Shown one piece after another: positions 1 to 8,705 of a DNA stretch of 64,000 bases. The translations under genes were made by a program, and so were the position numbers. The notes beneath the pieces were generated by a model. It was given only the letters and a program-made list of their open reading frames with translations, was not told the DNA's origin and searched no databases. Position 1 is the first letter of the stretch; every line of letters starts with the position of its first letter. Source of the DNA: SLRI01 sp942491185 (GTDB lineage Bacteria; Pseudomonadota; Alphaproteobacteria; Geminicoccales; Geminicoccaceae); NCBI GenBank assembly GCA_942491185.1, contig CALOAB010000020.1:1-64000 (forward strand), in the 5' to 3' direction.

Positions 1-651
1 GGCGGATTGATAACAGCCTCTATCTGGCGCCGCCCGAGCGGGCGCTGGCGCTGTGCGTGGACGAAAAAAGCCAGATCCACCCGCGCCAGCAAGCAGCGGC
101 TCCAGCCCCTGAGGAGCCGATGGCAGGAGGCATCGGCGGGGCTCTCGATCGCTCACAGCCCTTGTTGGCGATGCGCCCCGGCCAACCAGAGCGGCGCACG
201 CACGATGACAAGCGCCACGGGCAAGGTGATCGGCAAGTGCTATGCGCGCCATCGCGCCAAAGAGTTCCTGAGCTTCTTGAGCCAGATCGATCGCGCCGTT
301 CCAAGCGACCTCGACGTTCATCTCGTGATGGACAACGACGCCACGCACAGGACCGCTGCGATCCGCGCCTTCCTCGCCAAACGGCCACACTGGCACGTTC
401 ATCTGACGCCCACAGGTGCGTCCTGGGCCAATCAGGTCGAGCGATTCTCTGCCGACCTCACCGAGCGCCAGATTCGGCGCGGTGCCCATCGCTCGACGCA
501 AGAGTTGCAACAGGCCGTCGAGGCCTACATCATCACCTTCAACGCGGATCCCAAGCCGTTCCAATGGACTAAGTCCGCCGATGACATCCTCACGGCCGTT
601 CATCGCGTCTGCCCGCGCACCCTCGACACCGCCAGCAGCCAGATCAAGTAG
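1..651 (+). pseudogene. IS630-family transposase remnant
   Basis: This is the C-terminal part of a DDE transposase of the IS630 family, cut by the left window edge and frame-broken. The frame beginning at base 3 reads a CVDEKSQI motif (first catalytic Asp), then an unusual stretch of about 22 residues, then ALDRSQPLLAMRPGQPERR. The reading then has to move to the frame of bases 7-651, which carries HLVMDNDATH (second Asp) and TGASWANQVERF (catalytic Glu). About ten residues of the usual linker between the two frames are missing. The gene therefore looks dead. Confidence 0.85.
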
Positions 652-764
652 CTCCAAGATCAGGTCCCTAGAGCGAATTCCTAAAAGGTGGAATCATTTC
701 AGGGATTCCCAACCTTTGATAGATGTGATTCGAGCTGCTGGCTGGACGAGGAGGCCGGCCATGG

Positions 765-1765
765 ATGCCACGTCCCTATTCGAACGATTTGCGCCGGAAG
801 ATTGCCCTGACGGTCGAGGCTGGCCGGTCCTGCCGGCAGACTGCCGGGCTCTTCAAGGTCAGCGTCAGCTTCGTCATCAAGCTGCTGCAGCGGGTGCAAG
901 CGACCGGTGAGGTATCGCCGGCCCAGTTCGGCGGCTACAAGACGTCACCGCTGAAAACGCACGAGGCGGATCTGCGGCGCTGGGTCGCCGAGCGATCGGA
1001 TATCACCATCGCCGAGCTGCAGTCACGGCTGTTGGAGCGCGGCACGAGGACAAGTCCGGCAGCCATTGCCAGGTTTCTCGCCAAGCTCGGCCTGACGCGA
1101 AAAAAAAGACGCCGAGAGCCGCCGAGCAATGGCGCGATGACGTCGCCGAGGCCCGCCAGGCCTGGCTCGGATGGCAGCGTGGGCTGAACCCGAAAAGCCT
1201 CGTCTTCATCGACAAAACCTGGACGTCCACCAACATGGCGCCGCGCTATGGGCGGGGACCGAGAGGACAACGCATCGACGGCATCGCACCACCCTCGACG
1301 GCCTGCTGGCCGTCGTCATTCCATGAAGCGGATGATTGGCTGCTGGCCAATCATGGACATTGGAAGACCAGCACCTTCGTCGCTGCTCTCAGGCACGACC
1401 GGATCACCGCACCCTGCGTGTTCGACGGGCCGATCAACGGCGCGGCATTCACAGCCTGGATCGAACAGGCGCTGGCGCCGACGCTGCACGCCGGCGACAT
1501 CGTCATCCTCGACAATCTCAGCAGCCACAAGGTCGCCGGCATCAAGCAAGCCATCGAGGCTCGTGGCGCCAAGCTCGTCTACCTGCCGCCCTATAGCCCA
1601 GACCTCAATCCGATCGAACAAGTCTTCGCCAAGCTCAAGCATCTCTTGCGCAAGGCCAGCGCCCGAACCGTCGATGCCCTGCACGACGCCATCGGCAGCC
1701 TGCTCGATGCATTCTCGCCAGCCGAGTGCCAGAACTATATCAACAACTCAGGCTATTCTAACTAA
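765..1765 (+). CDS. IS630-family transposase made by -1 frameshift (orfAB)
   Basis: The first frame (765-1187) starts PRPYSNDLRRKIALTVEAG and carries the N-terminal helix-turn-helix. A second frame ending at 1765 carries the catalytic domain: FIDKTWTSTNMAPRYG (Asp), VILDNLSSHK (Asp) and SPDLNPIEQVFAKLKHLLRK (Glu). A -1 slip on the eight-A run at 1100-1107 joins them into one continuous product that reads AEQWRDDVAEARQAWLGWQ through the junction, exactly where family members have coding sequence. The usual DETW is DKTW here. About 20 extra residues lie between the RGQR motif and GHWKT compared with the family as I know it, so activity is uncertain. The start in the track of translation could be GTG/TTG-like at 765. 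Confidence 0.8.
1100..1107 (+). other. A8 slippery site for -1 frameshifting
   Basis: Eight consecutive A residues lie where the orfA frame of the IS630 transposase must pass into the -1 frame. In the upstream frame the codons are AAA AAA AGA and in the -1 frame AAA AAA AAG. Slippage at A-runs is the documented expression mode for many IS630-family members; that it works here is inference. Confidence 0.65.
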
Positions 1766-1780
1766 ACGGGAAACGCTCTA

Positions 1781-2339
1781 GGCTTGCGGCTCGGAGACCT
1801 CCATCAGTCCGTGCCTAACGGTGCGAAGTGCGCGCCGGGCGCCGGCCAGCGCTTCGGCCCAGTCGAGTTCAGGGCCCATGCCCTCGATCAATTCGCCGAC
1901 CGCTGCCCGAAAGCGCCGAAAGTCGGGGTCGCGCTGGCATTGAACAGCAAGCAGGACAGGGTCTTGGCGCCGAAGCGGCGGCGCAGCGGCCGTTGCGCTG
2001 CTGCGAAGGTCTCGAGAATGCCGGCAAGCGCGAACTGCGCGCCGAGCTTGGCCGAGAGGCTGGCGAGGGCGCCGGCGTTCGCTTATGAGCGGACGGTCCA
2101 GCCGCAGCCGAAGCTCGACCTTGGCGGGAGGCGTTGGAACAGCGGCTTGCGACTAACCCAAAGACCGGCATTGGGCGGTCGAGCCGCGAGCGGCTGACTC
2201 TGTCGCGGAGCTGCGCGGACTCGGCTATGCGGGCGGCGGCGATGCGGTGCGGCGGCATGCGGCCCGATGGCGGCGCGAGCACAGCTCAGCGATCGCCGCA
2301 GCTTTCGTGCCGCTAAGCTTTGCGCTCCTTGCAGGTGGT
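1781..2339. other. Degenerate stretch, no intact gene
   Basis: No reading frame here gives a recognisable complete protein. The minus strand carries two adjoining coding-like pieces: one with LETFAAAQRPLRRRFGAKTL, and in another frame RDPDFRRFRAAVGELIEGMG, the latter closing at a stop at about 1780 next to the IS630 right end. They look like the shifted 3' end of one gene interrupted by the IS, but I cannot name the family. Confidence 0.4.
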
Positions 2340-2800
2340 ATTGCGAGGCGTACCCGTTCGACTGGAGTCACGAGATCGTCGTCATCAACGGTGCGACCAC
2401 GACCGTGAAGGTGGCACACATGCGGCTCTGCCACAGCCGGATGCCGTTCGTGCGTGCGTATCCGCGCGCAAGCTCGGCAAGGCCCCCCGTGGTGATCGGC
2501 AAGCCACCCCACGCGATCAGAATCACGTGGGGGGTCGACATCCTGAGCGCAGTGCTGACCGACGGGCTCATCGCGGTCGAGGCAGCCCCCCACCCCAAGG
2601 CGGCAGACCGCCTTAGGGCCCCCGAGGACGCCAAAGCGCTCGGCGACGGCGTGCACTTGGCCGACGTCATCCTCAACATCCTCGCCCGGCAACGCGAGGC
2701 CGGGCCGCCTCTGAGGGTTGCGGCACCGGTGGCGCTCAGGCTCGGCTGTGAGCCCATGGCCGACTGCGCCCGTTACGACAGCCTCAGCGGAGTCGGCTGA
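2340..2800 (+). pseudogene. IS21-family IstA transposase remnant
   Basis: Two separate pieces of IstA are joined in one frame. The first (about 2355-2470) reads FDWSHEIVVINGATTTVKVA followed by RLCHSRMPFVRAYPR, the start of the IstA catalytic core. The second (about 2650-2790) reads NILARQREAGPP and EPMADCARYDSL, the IstA C-terminus. The middle of the catalytic domain is missing, so this is an internal deletion derivative. An IstB scrap follows directly, as in intact IS21 elements. Confidence 0.75.
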
Positions 2801-2935
2801 TGGAGCGTTCCGAGATCCTCGACGCCCCAAAAATCCCATGGGTGGGGGGCTCAAGCTGTGCGGCATGAAGGCCGCCGACGACGAGATCGTCACCAACGCC
2901 GTGAAGCGCCAGCAGGAGCCGCTTGGTGGCGATCG
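2800..2935 (+). pseudogene. IS21-family IstB helper remnant
   Basis: The start MERSEILD and, in a shifted frame, LKLCGMKAADDEIVTNAVKR and QQEP match the N-terminus of the IstB ATPase of IS21-family elements. Only about 40 residues remain and the frame is broken between them. The downstream 2935-3100 stretch has a minus-strand RAAARFGVAPSIATKRL motif resembling a transposase helix-turn-helix, which may be a further scrap. Confidence 0.65.
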
Positions 2936-3129
2936 ACGGGGCGACGCCGAAGCGAGCCGCCGCCCGGCAGATAGTGCAAGAACCAACCAGGCCGGCCTCC
3001 TTCGCCAGCCCCAGTCTCGAATCACAAACTGCCGGCAACAGGAACTCCAAAACGATTGGAGATCTCCGGAAACCTCCCCTTTGGCGTCGTCTTTGGCTAG
3101 TTTCGGGACGGCGAACGAGGGAGGCGGCA

Positions 3130-3755
3130 ATGGCGAGGCAGGCGGGGTTCTGGAGTGTCGCGGATCGGCTTCGCGAGTTGTCGGCGCAGGGCGATCCTTT
3201 GGAGAAGCTCCTGGAGATCGTCGATTTCGAGATTTTTCCGTTCGGTCTTGAAGGAAGCCCTTGGGTCTGACGAGCGGCCGCAGGGTGGCCGGCCGCCGTT
3301 CGACGCGGTGCTGAAGCTCAAGATGCTGTATCTGCAGGCGCAGCACGGTTTGAGCTTCGAGGCGACCGAGCATCTGGTGCGCGATCGGCTGTCTTGGATG
3401 CGGTTCTGCGGGCTTTCGATCGCCGATCCGGTGCCGGACGCCAACACGCTCTGGGACTTCCGCGAGGCGCTGATCGGGGCCGGTGCCTTGGACCAGCTGT
3501 TCGAGCGCCTGGACCAGGCGATCAAGGATGCCGGCTACCTGCCGATGTCGGGGCAGATCGTCGATGCGAGCCTGGTCGCGGCACCCCGGCAGCGCAACAC
3601 CGATGCCGAGAAGGCGGCGATCAAGGCCGGCAAGAAAGCATCAGAGATTTGGCCGGAGAAGCCCGCCAAGGCGGCGCAGAAGGACACCGATGCGCGTTGG
3701 ACGGTGAAGACCAGCAAAGGCAAGGTCGAGGCCGACGAGCACGGGGACTGTCAGG
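3130..3755 (+). pseudogene. IS5-family transposase, frameshifted and truncated
   Basis: The N-terminus MARQAGFWSVADRLRELSAQ is in one frame and the rest in another. A run of five T at 3233-3237 has one T too many: removing it gives VDFEIFRSVLKEALG, as in relatives. The second frame holds GGRPPFDAVLKLKMLYLQ, RDRLSWMRFCGL, DANTLWDFRE and GQIVDASLVAAPRQRNT with the first catalytic Asp. The C-terminal half, including the other catalytic residues, is lost because the IS256 element begins at about 3750. Confidence 0.85.
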
Positions 3756-5062
3756 AATTTCGTGTACGGGCCATGACGATGGAAAGAAAGGAACCATCAG
3801 ATGCCCGCACGCAAGAAGCCGGTATTGCCGGATGACCTGGTCGATCAGCTGATGTTGGGCCGTGATCCGTCGACGGTGTTCGATAGGAACGGTCTTCTAG
3901 ACGAGCTCAAGCGCGCGATCGCCCAGCGGGCGCTGAACGCCGAGATGGACCATCACCTGGCGACCGAGGCAGCCGATGGCGGCAGCAACAGCCGCAACGG
4001 CTACGGCAGAAAGACGGTGTTGACCGATACCGGCAAGCTCGGGATCTCGGTGCCACGGGACCGGCTCTCGACCTTCGATCCGCAGCTGATCGCCAAGTAC
4101 CGCCGGCGATTGCCGGGCTTCGACGAGAAGATCGTGTCGATGTATGCCCGGGGGATGACGGTCCGTGAGATCCGCGGCCATCTCGACGAGATCTATGGCG
4201 TCGACGTCTCGCCCGAGCTGATCAGTGCGGTCACCGACGACATCCTCGACGAGGTGGCTGAATGGCAGAACCGGCCACTCGAGGCCCTTTATCCGTTGGT
4301 GTTCTTCGACGCGCTCAGGGTCAAGATCCGCGACGAGGGCATGGTCCGCAACAAGGCCGTCTATGTCGCTCTCGGCGTCCGGATTGATGGTCAAAAAGAG
4401 ATCCTTGGCCTTTGGATCGAGCAGACAGAGGGCGCCAAATTCTGGCTCCGGGTCATGAACGAGCTGAAAAACCGGGGTATCGAGGACATTCTCATCGCGG
4501 TCGTCGATGGCCTGAAGGGCTTCCCGGACGCGATCACCGCAGTCTTCCCGGAAGCCCAGGTCCAGACCTGTATTGTCCACCTGATCCGCAACTCGCTCGA
4601 TTTCGTGTCCTACAAGGACCGCCGGGCCGTCGCGGCCGAACTGAAGGAAATTTACCGGGCCAAGGATGCCGATGCCGGCAAGGCCGCCCTGGAGGCCTTC
4701 GACACGGGCGAATGGGGCAGGAAATATCCCGCCATCGCCTTGTCCTGGCAGCGGCATTGGCAGGCGGTGATCCCGTTCTTCGCGTTCCCCGACGAGGTCC
4801 GCCGGATCATCTACACGACCAATGCTATTGAGGCCCTGAACAGCAAGCTGCGCCGCGCGGTGCGGACAAGAGGCCACTTCCCGAACGACGACAGCGCCAT
4901 GAAGCTGCTCTTCCTGGTCTTGAACCTCGCCGAAAAGGAGTGGAGGATGCCGCCCAGGGAATGGGCCATGGCCAAATCACAGTTCGCCATTCTCTTCGAA
5001 GAACGCCTCCGGGCCGCCTGAAACCAATGATCAACCCATGGCCCGTACACGAAATTCCTGAC
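3750..5062 (+). mobile_element. IS256-family insertion sequence, complete
   Basis: Inverted repeats of about 26 bp bound the element: GTCAGGAATTTCGTGTACGG at 3750 and its reverse complement ending at 5062, apparently perfect through the following GCCATG. It contains one intact transposase gene. The expected 8-9 bp target duplication is absent: the left flank is an IS5 transposase and the right flank an IS110 transposase. This suggests recombination or deletion after insertion. Confidence 0.9.
3801..5021 (+). CDS. IS256-family transposase, intact
   Basis: This 406-residue DDE transposase of the Mutator-like (MULE) superfamily is of normal family length. Visible catalytic residues are D170 in FFDALRVKIRDEG, D236 in AVVDGLKGFPDAI and E344 in TTNAIEALNSKLR. 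The C-x2-H element of this family appears as QTCIVHLIRNS (C257, H260). The N-terminal DNA-binding part has NSRNGYGRKT. It starts at ATG 3801 shortly inside the left inverted repeat. This is the only clearly intact transposase in the window and could act on related ends. Confidence 0.93.
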   Translation: MPARKKPVLPDDLVDQLMLGRDPSTVFDRNGLLDELKRAIAQRALNAEMDHHLATEAADGGSNSRNGYGRKTVLTDTGKLGISVPRDRLSTFDPQLIAKYRRRLPGFDEKIVSMYARGMTVREIRGHLDEIYGVDVSPELISAVTDDILDEVAEWQNRPLEALYPLVFFDALRVKIRDEGMVRNKAVYVALGVRIDGQKEILGLWIEQTEGAKFWLRVMNELKNRGIEDILIAVVDGLKGFPDAITAVFPEAQVQTCIVHLIRNSLDFVSYKDRRAVAAELKEIYRAKDADAGKAALEAFDTGEWGRKYPAIALSWQRHWQAVIPFFAFPDEVRRIIYTTNAIEALNSKLRRAVRTRGHFPNDDSAMKLLFLVLNLAEKEWRMPPREWAMAKSQFAILFEERLRAA

Positions 5063-5122
5063 CGCCACCGAGATCGTCTTCTTGTGGACATCCAGCCCAA
5101 CAAGCAGGATATCGTTGGCCAT
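5063..5122 (-). pseudogene. IS110-family transposase N-terminal scrap
   Basis: Reading the minus strand from ATG at 5122, the sequence is MANDILLVGLDVHKKTISVA, the conserved N-terminus of IS110-family (DEDD) transposases, with the first catalytic Asp in GLDVHK. It stops abruptly at the IS256 inverted repeat. The remainder of the gene is not found on the other side of the IS256 element. Confidence 0.8.
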
Positions 5123-5203
5123 GTGGTTCGTCTCCGCTCCGTGTCGGCGGATCGGCGCCAACGCGGCGCAACCCTCGTCTGGGTCAAACGACCCGTCTCG
5201 ACG

Positions 5204-6520
5204 TCAGGGCGAACCACCTCCAGCCGCCCCATGACAAACATCTGGCCTAGCGTTACGCTGATTTTCGATCGACATCGAGACGGCGAGCGCTGCAAAGAGG
5301 ATGGCTGAAAGGCTATGCTTGTTGAACACGCTCATCTCGGTGATACTTGGCGTGACAACTGCGATAAGGAACAGCCATACCCAAATCGCGCTGCGACTTG
5401 AGGCGTCCCGTAGATAGCGCCACGCGACGATGGCGTAGCCGGATAGTGTGATCGCGATTGCGCCAAGGCCGAGACCACCGAGCTCCACGCCGATTTCTAG
5501 ATATGTGTTGTGAAAATGTCCAATCTCACCAAGTAGATCGAGAACCTGGAGAGTTCGCCAATCGAGCGCTGCTTGCCAGAAGGCTTCATAGCCGGTGCCC
5601 AGGAAGGGGCGTGCTACGAACTGCGCCAGCGCCGCGTCCCACAGGTAGGATCGACCGGTGAGTGTTGGGTCGCGATCGAGGATCTCGAGTGTCAGCGTAA
5701 CAGGATTGGCACCAACGACGAGGAAGCCCCCGACGAGTGCGCCAATGAGCGAAATGGCAAAGCCTGCCAGCAGGAGGGCGATGTGGAGCGGCAGGCGAAT
5801 TAGGAGTGCCGCCAATCCCATGAGCACAGCCGCCACGCTTACCATCGCCGTGGCCGAACCTGCGAGGGGCAATGCGACAAATCCGATAGCGAGGCATATC
5901 AATGGGGTCATTTCACGCCGTTCACCGACAAGGAGCGCAAGGGCCGCCGCGATCAGGACCGCTGCGCCGTTACCCATTGTGTTCTTGTGGAAGAAGATGC
6001 CACGAGCTAGGCCGTTGTTCATGATAGCGAAATCAAGGCCGGCGAGCGATACTACTACCGAGACTGTGATCGCCGTGCCGAGGACGAGACAGACGATCCT
6101 AGCGAGTATTATGGGCGTGTAACGAACGCCGATAAAAATCCCGATCAACGCGGTAAACGCTAGCCGCAGGGCGCTGCCGGCCGTCGTGACGGGCGCCAGC
6201 GACCAAGCCGTAGAAATCGCGGCAACAAGAGGAAAGGCTAGCAGCCACGGCGCGGCTAGCAGGCCGCGCCAGAAGTCCTGGATGCGCAGCATGATTAGGA
6301 AAACGACTGCCAAATAAGCAAGTGGCCATGTGACAATTGTGAAGATGCTGTACTGTGTCGCGAAATCACTTGAGCCGGCGTAGAGGATGGTATCGATGAA
6401 ACCCATCGTCCCGGCGCTCAGGGCGATGACAAAGCTCACGACGAACGCCTCAAAGCGGGGCAGCTGAATGAGGAGCCACGCCTGCAACGCGCTGAACGGT
6501 TCTGCGGACATCTGCAACAA
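5204..6520 (-). CDS. O-antigen ligase/polymerase-like membrane protein
   Basis: This 438-residue polytopic inner-membrane protein has about ten hydrophobic segments and motifs of the O-antigen ligase (WaaL/Wzy, PF04932-like) family: GIFFHKNTMGNG near the middle, LTGRSYLWDAAL, RPFLGTGYEAFW and the large periplasmic-loop motif HFHNTYLEIG. Such proteins transfer or polymerise undecaprenyl-linked glycans. The C-terminal tail (about the last 20 residues) lies next to the IS110 scrap and may be altered by it. Base composition is visibly less GC-rich than the rest of the window and codon use differs, as expected for a transferred surface-polysaccharide gene. No other polysaccharide genes adjoin it, so it looks like an orphan. 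Ligase versus polymerase cannot be decided. Confidence 0.8.
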   Translation of the reverse strand: MLQMSAEPFSALQAWLLIQLPRFEAFVVSFVIALSAGTMGFIDTILYAGSSDFATQYSIFTIVTWPLAYLAVVFLIMLRIQDFWRGLLAAPWLLAFPLVAAISTAWSLAPVTTAGSALRLAFTALIGIFIGVRYTPIILARIVCLVLGTAITVSVVVSLAGLDFAIMNNGLARGIFFHKNTMGNGAAVLIAAALALLVGERREMTPLICLAIGFVALPLAGSATAMVSVAAVLMGLAALLIRLPLHIALLLAGFAISLIGALVGGFLVVGANPVTLTLEILDRDPTLTGRSYLWDAALAQFVARPFLGTGYEAFWQAALDWRTLQVLDLLGEIGHFHNTYLEIGVELGGLGLGAIAITLSGYAIVAWRYLRDASSRSAIWVWLFLIAVVTPSITEMSVFNKHSLSAILFAALAVSMSIENQRNARPDVCHGAAGGGSP

Positions 6521-6707
6521 AAGCTATCTCCCGCCGTTTTTTAGCGGACCAGTCTGCTCGCCGAGTGACTTGCGGAGCACGGTCTGCAGCCAAACCCATT
6601 ATCGGGTTTGTGTGAGGCGACGCACAGCGGGGAGGTTCCGCGATTGAGAGGGCGAAACCAAACTCTCTAAGCTCGTGAGAACTCTGCTATCGGCGTCGTT
6701 GACTTCC
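6521..6707. other. Intergenic region upstream of the ligase-like gene
   Basis: This short AT-richer stretch precedes the minus-strand ligase-like gene and should hold its promoter. I see no convincing -35/-10 pair, repeat or small gene in it. Confidence 0.4.
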
Positions 6708-7040
6708 TCAGAATAGCACCGCTTGCGCGCCGGAAGGAAGTCGGCGCTCCTGTCGGTCACCAGTCACCGCGCGTAGCGGCTTGCATTTGGTCTTCTCCTT
6801 CGCCGCATCATTGCTGTCAGGTGGGAACTCGGACGCTGCGGCTCTTTGGCCACCGCGTTCTCCGCCTCGTGGAGCGACAGCTTGAGTTGGTCTAGGCTCA
6901 TCGATCGGCCCCCGAACCGATGCCGCCGCATGCCGGCCAGCTGGTGCTCGAGCTTGGCGATCTGCAAAGCCTGCGACTTGACGAGCGAAACCAGCTGCAG
7001 CGCGGTATCGCGCACTTCGTCCGGATCGTCGACCAAGCTC
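6708..7040 (-). pseudogene. IS66-family TnpC remnant
   Basis: The minus strand reads TALQLVSLVKSQALQIAKLE then HQLAGMRRHRFGGRSMSLDQ, the N-terminal leucine-rich region of the IS66 TnpC transposase. The frame then breaks. The next part, KEKTKCKPLRAVTGDRQERR and LPSGA, continues the same family consensus in a different frame. The zinc-binding and catalytic parts are absent. Confidence 0.7.
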
Positions 7041-7352
7041 AGGGTCTAGTAAAGCACGGCTCAATGATAGCCGAGCCAGGCCACTCGAGGGATCCGTCAA
7101 CCCAGCCGACTTGCCGAACTCGCCGATCAGATCCCGCCTGTTGTCAGCGGGCGCCGGGTTCGCCTGGAGTCCGCCAGTTTATCCCTTCGAGCAACATGGC
7201 CAACTGCTTAGTGTGGATCGGCGCCGAACAATGACCCCTTTCGGCTTCCAACTTGGACCCCATCTCCCGGCGCCTTTTCAACTCCGTAATCAAAGATTTA
7301 CGGTCTTCAACTGGGGTTACGCCTCGATGCCGATCGGGGGTTTTTTCATTTC
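7041..7352. other. Non-coding stretch between IS66 scrap and recombinase remnant
   Basis: No gene is visible. The stretch probably consists of ends of decayed insertion sequences. A terminator-like hairpin sits at its right end. Confidence 0.35.
7322..7346 (+). terminator. Possible rho-independent terminator
   Basis: The arms CCTCGAT and ATCGGGG can pair (one G-U pair) around a four-base loop and are followed by six T residues. It would stop plus-strand transcription entering the recombinase remnant. No clear gene ends immediately before it. Confidence 0.45.
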
Positions 7353-8279
7353 GTGATGCCGATCCACAAGCAGCGGCTCGACAGCAACCGCAACGGCGAA
7401 CGCTCCCGGGGGAATGCCAAGGAACCGAGTCTGCTCGTCGGGCTGATCGTCGATAGCGATGGCCGTCGGTTTACGCCATCGCACACGGTCAAAGCCGGCC
7501 GGCGCTATCGCTACTACGTCGACAGAGCGCTGATCACCGGTGACAAGCCGAGTGGTCGACAGCTGCGGCGCATACCCGCCCGCGAGATCGAGGACATCGT
7601 CCGCGCCCAACTGGCTGCGTTGCTCGGCGAGCCAGGTCGCCTCTTGCAGGCGCTCGGCGATCCTCTGGATGCGAGCGCGAGCGAAACAGCGATCCAGCGG
7701 GCCGGAAAGCTCCGTCAGCAGCTCACCGATGCTTCATGTGGGGCAGCGGCCGATGTGATCCGCTCGATCATGCAGCAGGTGGTGATCGGTGACGATACCG
7801 TTCGGCTCCGGATCAAGCGCGATGGATTGCGCGCTGCGCTATCCCTGCCGGCTGGACCGAAGGAAGACTCGAGCGAGGCCTCAATCGGTGTCGACGACGC
7901 GCTTTATGACCTCGATGTCCAAACCCGCCTGCGGATGCGCGGCGGCCAGATCAGGCTCATCGTGGGCCAACAGCGCGACCTGACACGTGTTGAAGACGAT
8001 GCGGCTCTGATCAAAGCCCTGGCCCGCGCGCATCTCTGGTTCGACCGGCTCGAGCGTGGCGATGCCGGCTCGATCAGCCAGATCGCGCAGGACGAGCAGG
8101 TAAGCGGCTCCTATGTCAGCCGCGTTCTCAGACTGGCCTTCCTCGCACCGGACATTGTCGAGGCCATCATGGACGGGCGGCATCCGGTCGATCTGACCGC
8201 CGAACGCCTGCTCATCCACGAGAACCTCCCCCTGAATTGGCGAGAGCAACGCCGCCAACTCGGCTTCCATCCTAGATAA
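7353..8279 (+). pseudogene. Serine recombinase, C-terminal part only
   Basis: The 308-residue frame matches the C-terminal half of large serine recombinases of alphaproteobacteria: LVGLIVDSDGRRFTPSHTVK then GRRYRYYVDRALITG (recombinase zinc-ribbon region), RRIPAREIEDIVRAQLAALL, and a late helix-turn-helix, ISQIAQDEQVSGSYVSRVLR. The N-terminal resolvase domain with its catalytic serine is completely missing, and the frame opens with a GTG that has no convincing ribosome site. It is therefore treated as a truncated relic. It could be the remains of the enzyme that integrated this island. Confidence 0.8.
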
Positions 8280-8457
8280 GTGGTACCACCGAAAGCCGGC
8301 GACAGAGACAGCATCGGCAAATGGGCGCCTGGGCGCGCGGTAGACCGTCTCCTGGTCACGGCCGCAAGGACAACGACGCCGAAAAGCCCGCAGAACCGGG
8401 CGGTCTCCGGCGGTCGTGGCTTGCACGCGGCGTATCGACCGCAAACAGAAGACTGCC
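8280..8457. other. Intergenic region between recombinase relic and tRNA-Ser
   Basis: No gene is seen. I looked for a copy of the tRNA 3' end that would mark an attachment site and did not find one here. Confidence 0.4.
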
Positions 8458-8550
8458 TGGCGGAGACGGGGGGATTCGAACCCCCGATACAGGTTCACCC
8501 TGTATAACGGTTTAGCAAACCGCCGCCTTCAGCCACTCGGCCACGTCTCC
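8458..8550 (-). tRNA. tRNA-Ser (anticodon GCT)
   Basis: On the minus strand the molecule begins GGAGACGTGGCCGAGTGG and ends with the matching acceptor strand GTCTCC, discriminator G and an encoded CCA (8458-8460). The anticodon loop TTTGCTAAA sits on a CGG/CCG-type stem, giving anticodon GCT, which reads AGC/AGU serine codons. A long variable arm (ATACAGG...CCTGTAT) and the T-arm GGTTCGAATCC are present. The gene body is 90 nt, as expected for a class II tRNA. It marks the right border of the IS-rich segment. Confidence 0.97.
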
Positions 8551-8705
8551 GCTGGATGGCTATCTAATGACGATGGCGGGGAGCGTCAATTGCGCTGGCG
8601 GTTGGCGCAAGGCTGGTGCTGCTTGGGCGCGCGACGCCTGTGATTGGCCTTGAGCGCCAGGGCGGCCAGCCGCTATGCCAGAGGTGCTCTCAAACGGAGG
8701 ATGCG

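Larger units (their letters stand above)
669..1780 (+). mobile_element. IS630-family insertion sequence, apparently complete
   Basis: The element is bounded on both sides by TA, the target dinucleotide duplicated by IS630/Tc1-mariner elements. The left end reads TAGAGCGAATTCC and the right end, on the opposite strand, reads TAGAGCGTTTCCC, so the terminal inverted repeats share TAGAGCG followed by a weaker match. It encloses a two-frame transposase and about 100 bp of leader. The ends were placed by eye. Confidence 0.75.

Noticed and set aside
8281..8460. A tRNA-derived attachment site next to tRNA-Ser
   Set aside because: No second copy of the tRNA 3' sequence could be found in the window, and serine recombinases do not usually target tRNA ends.
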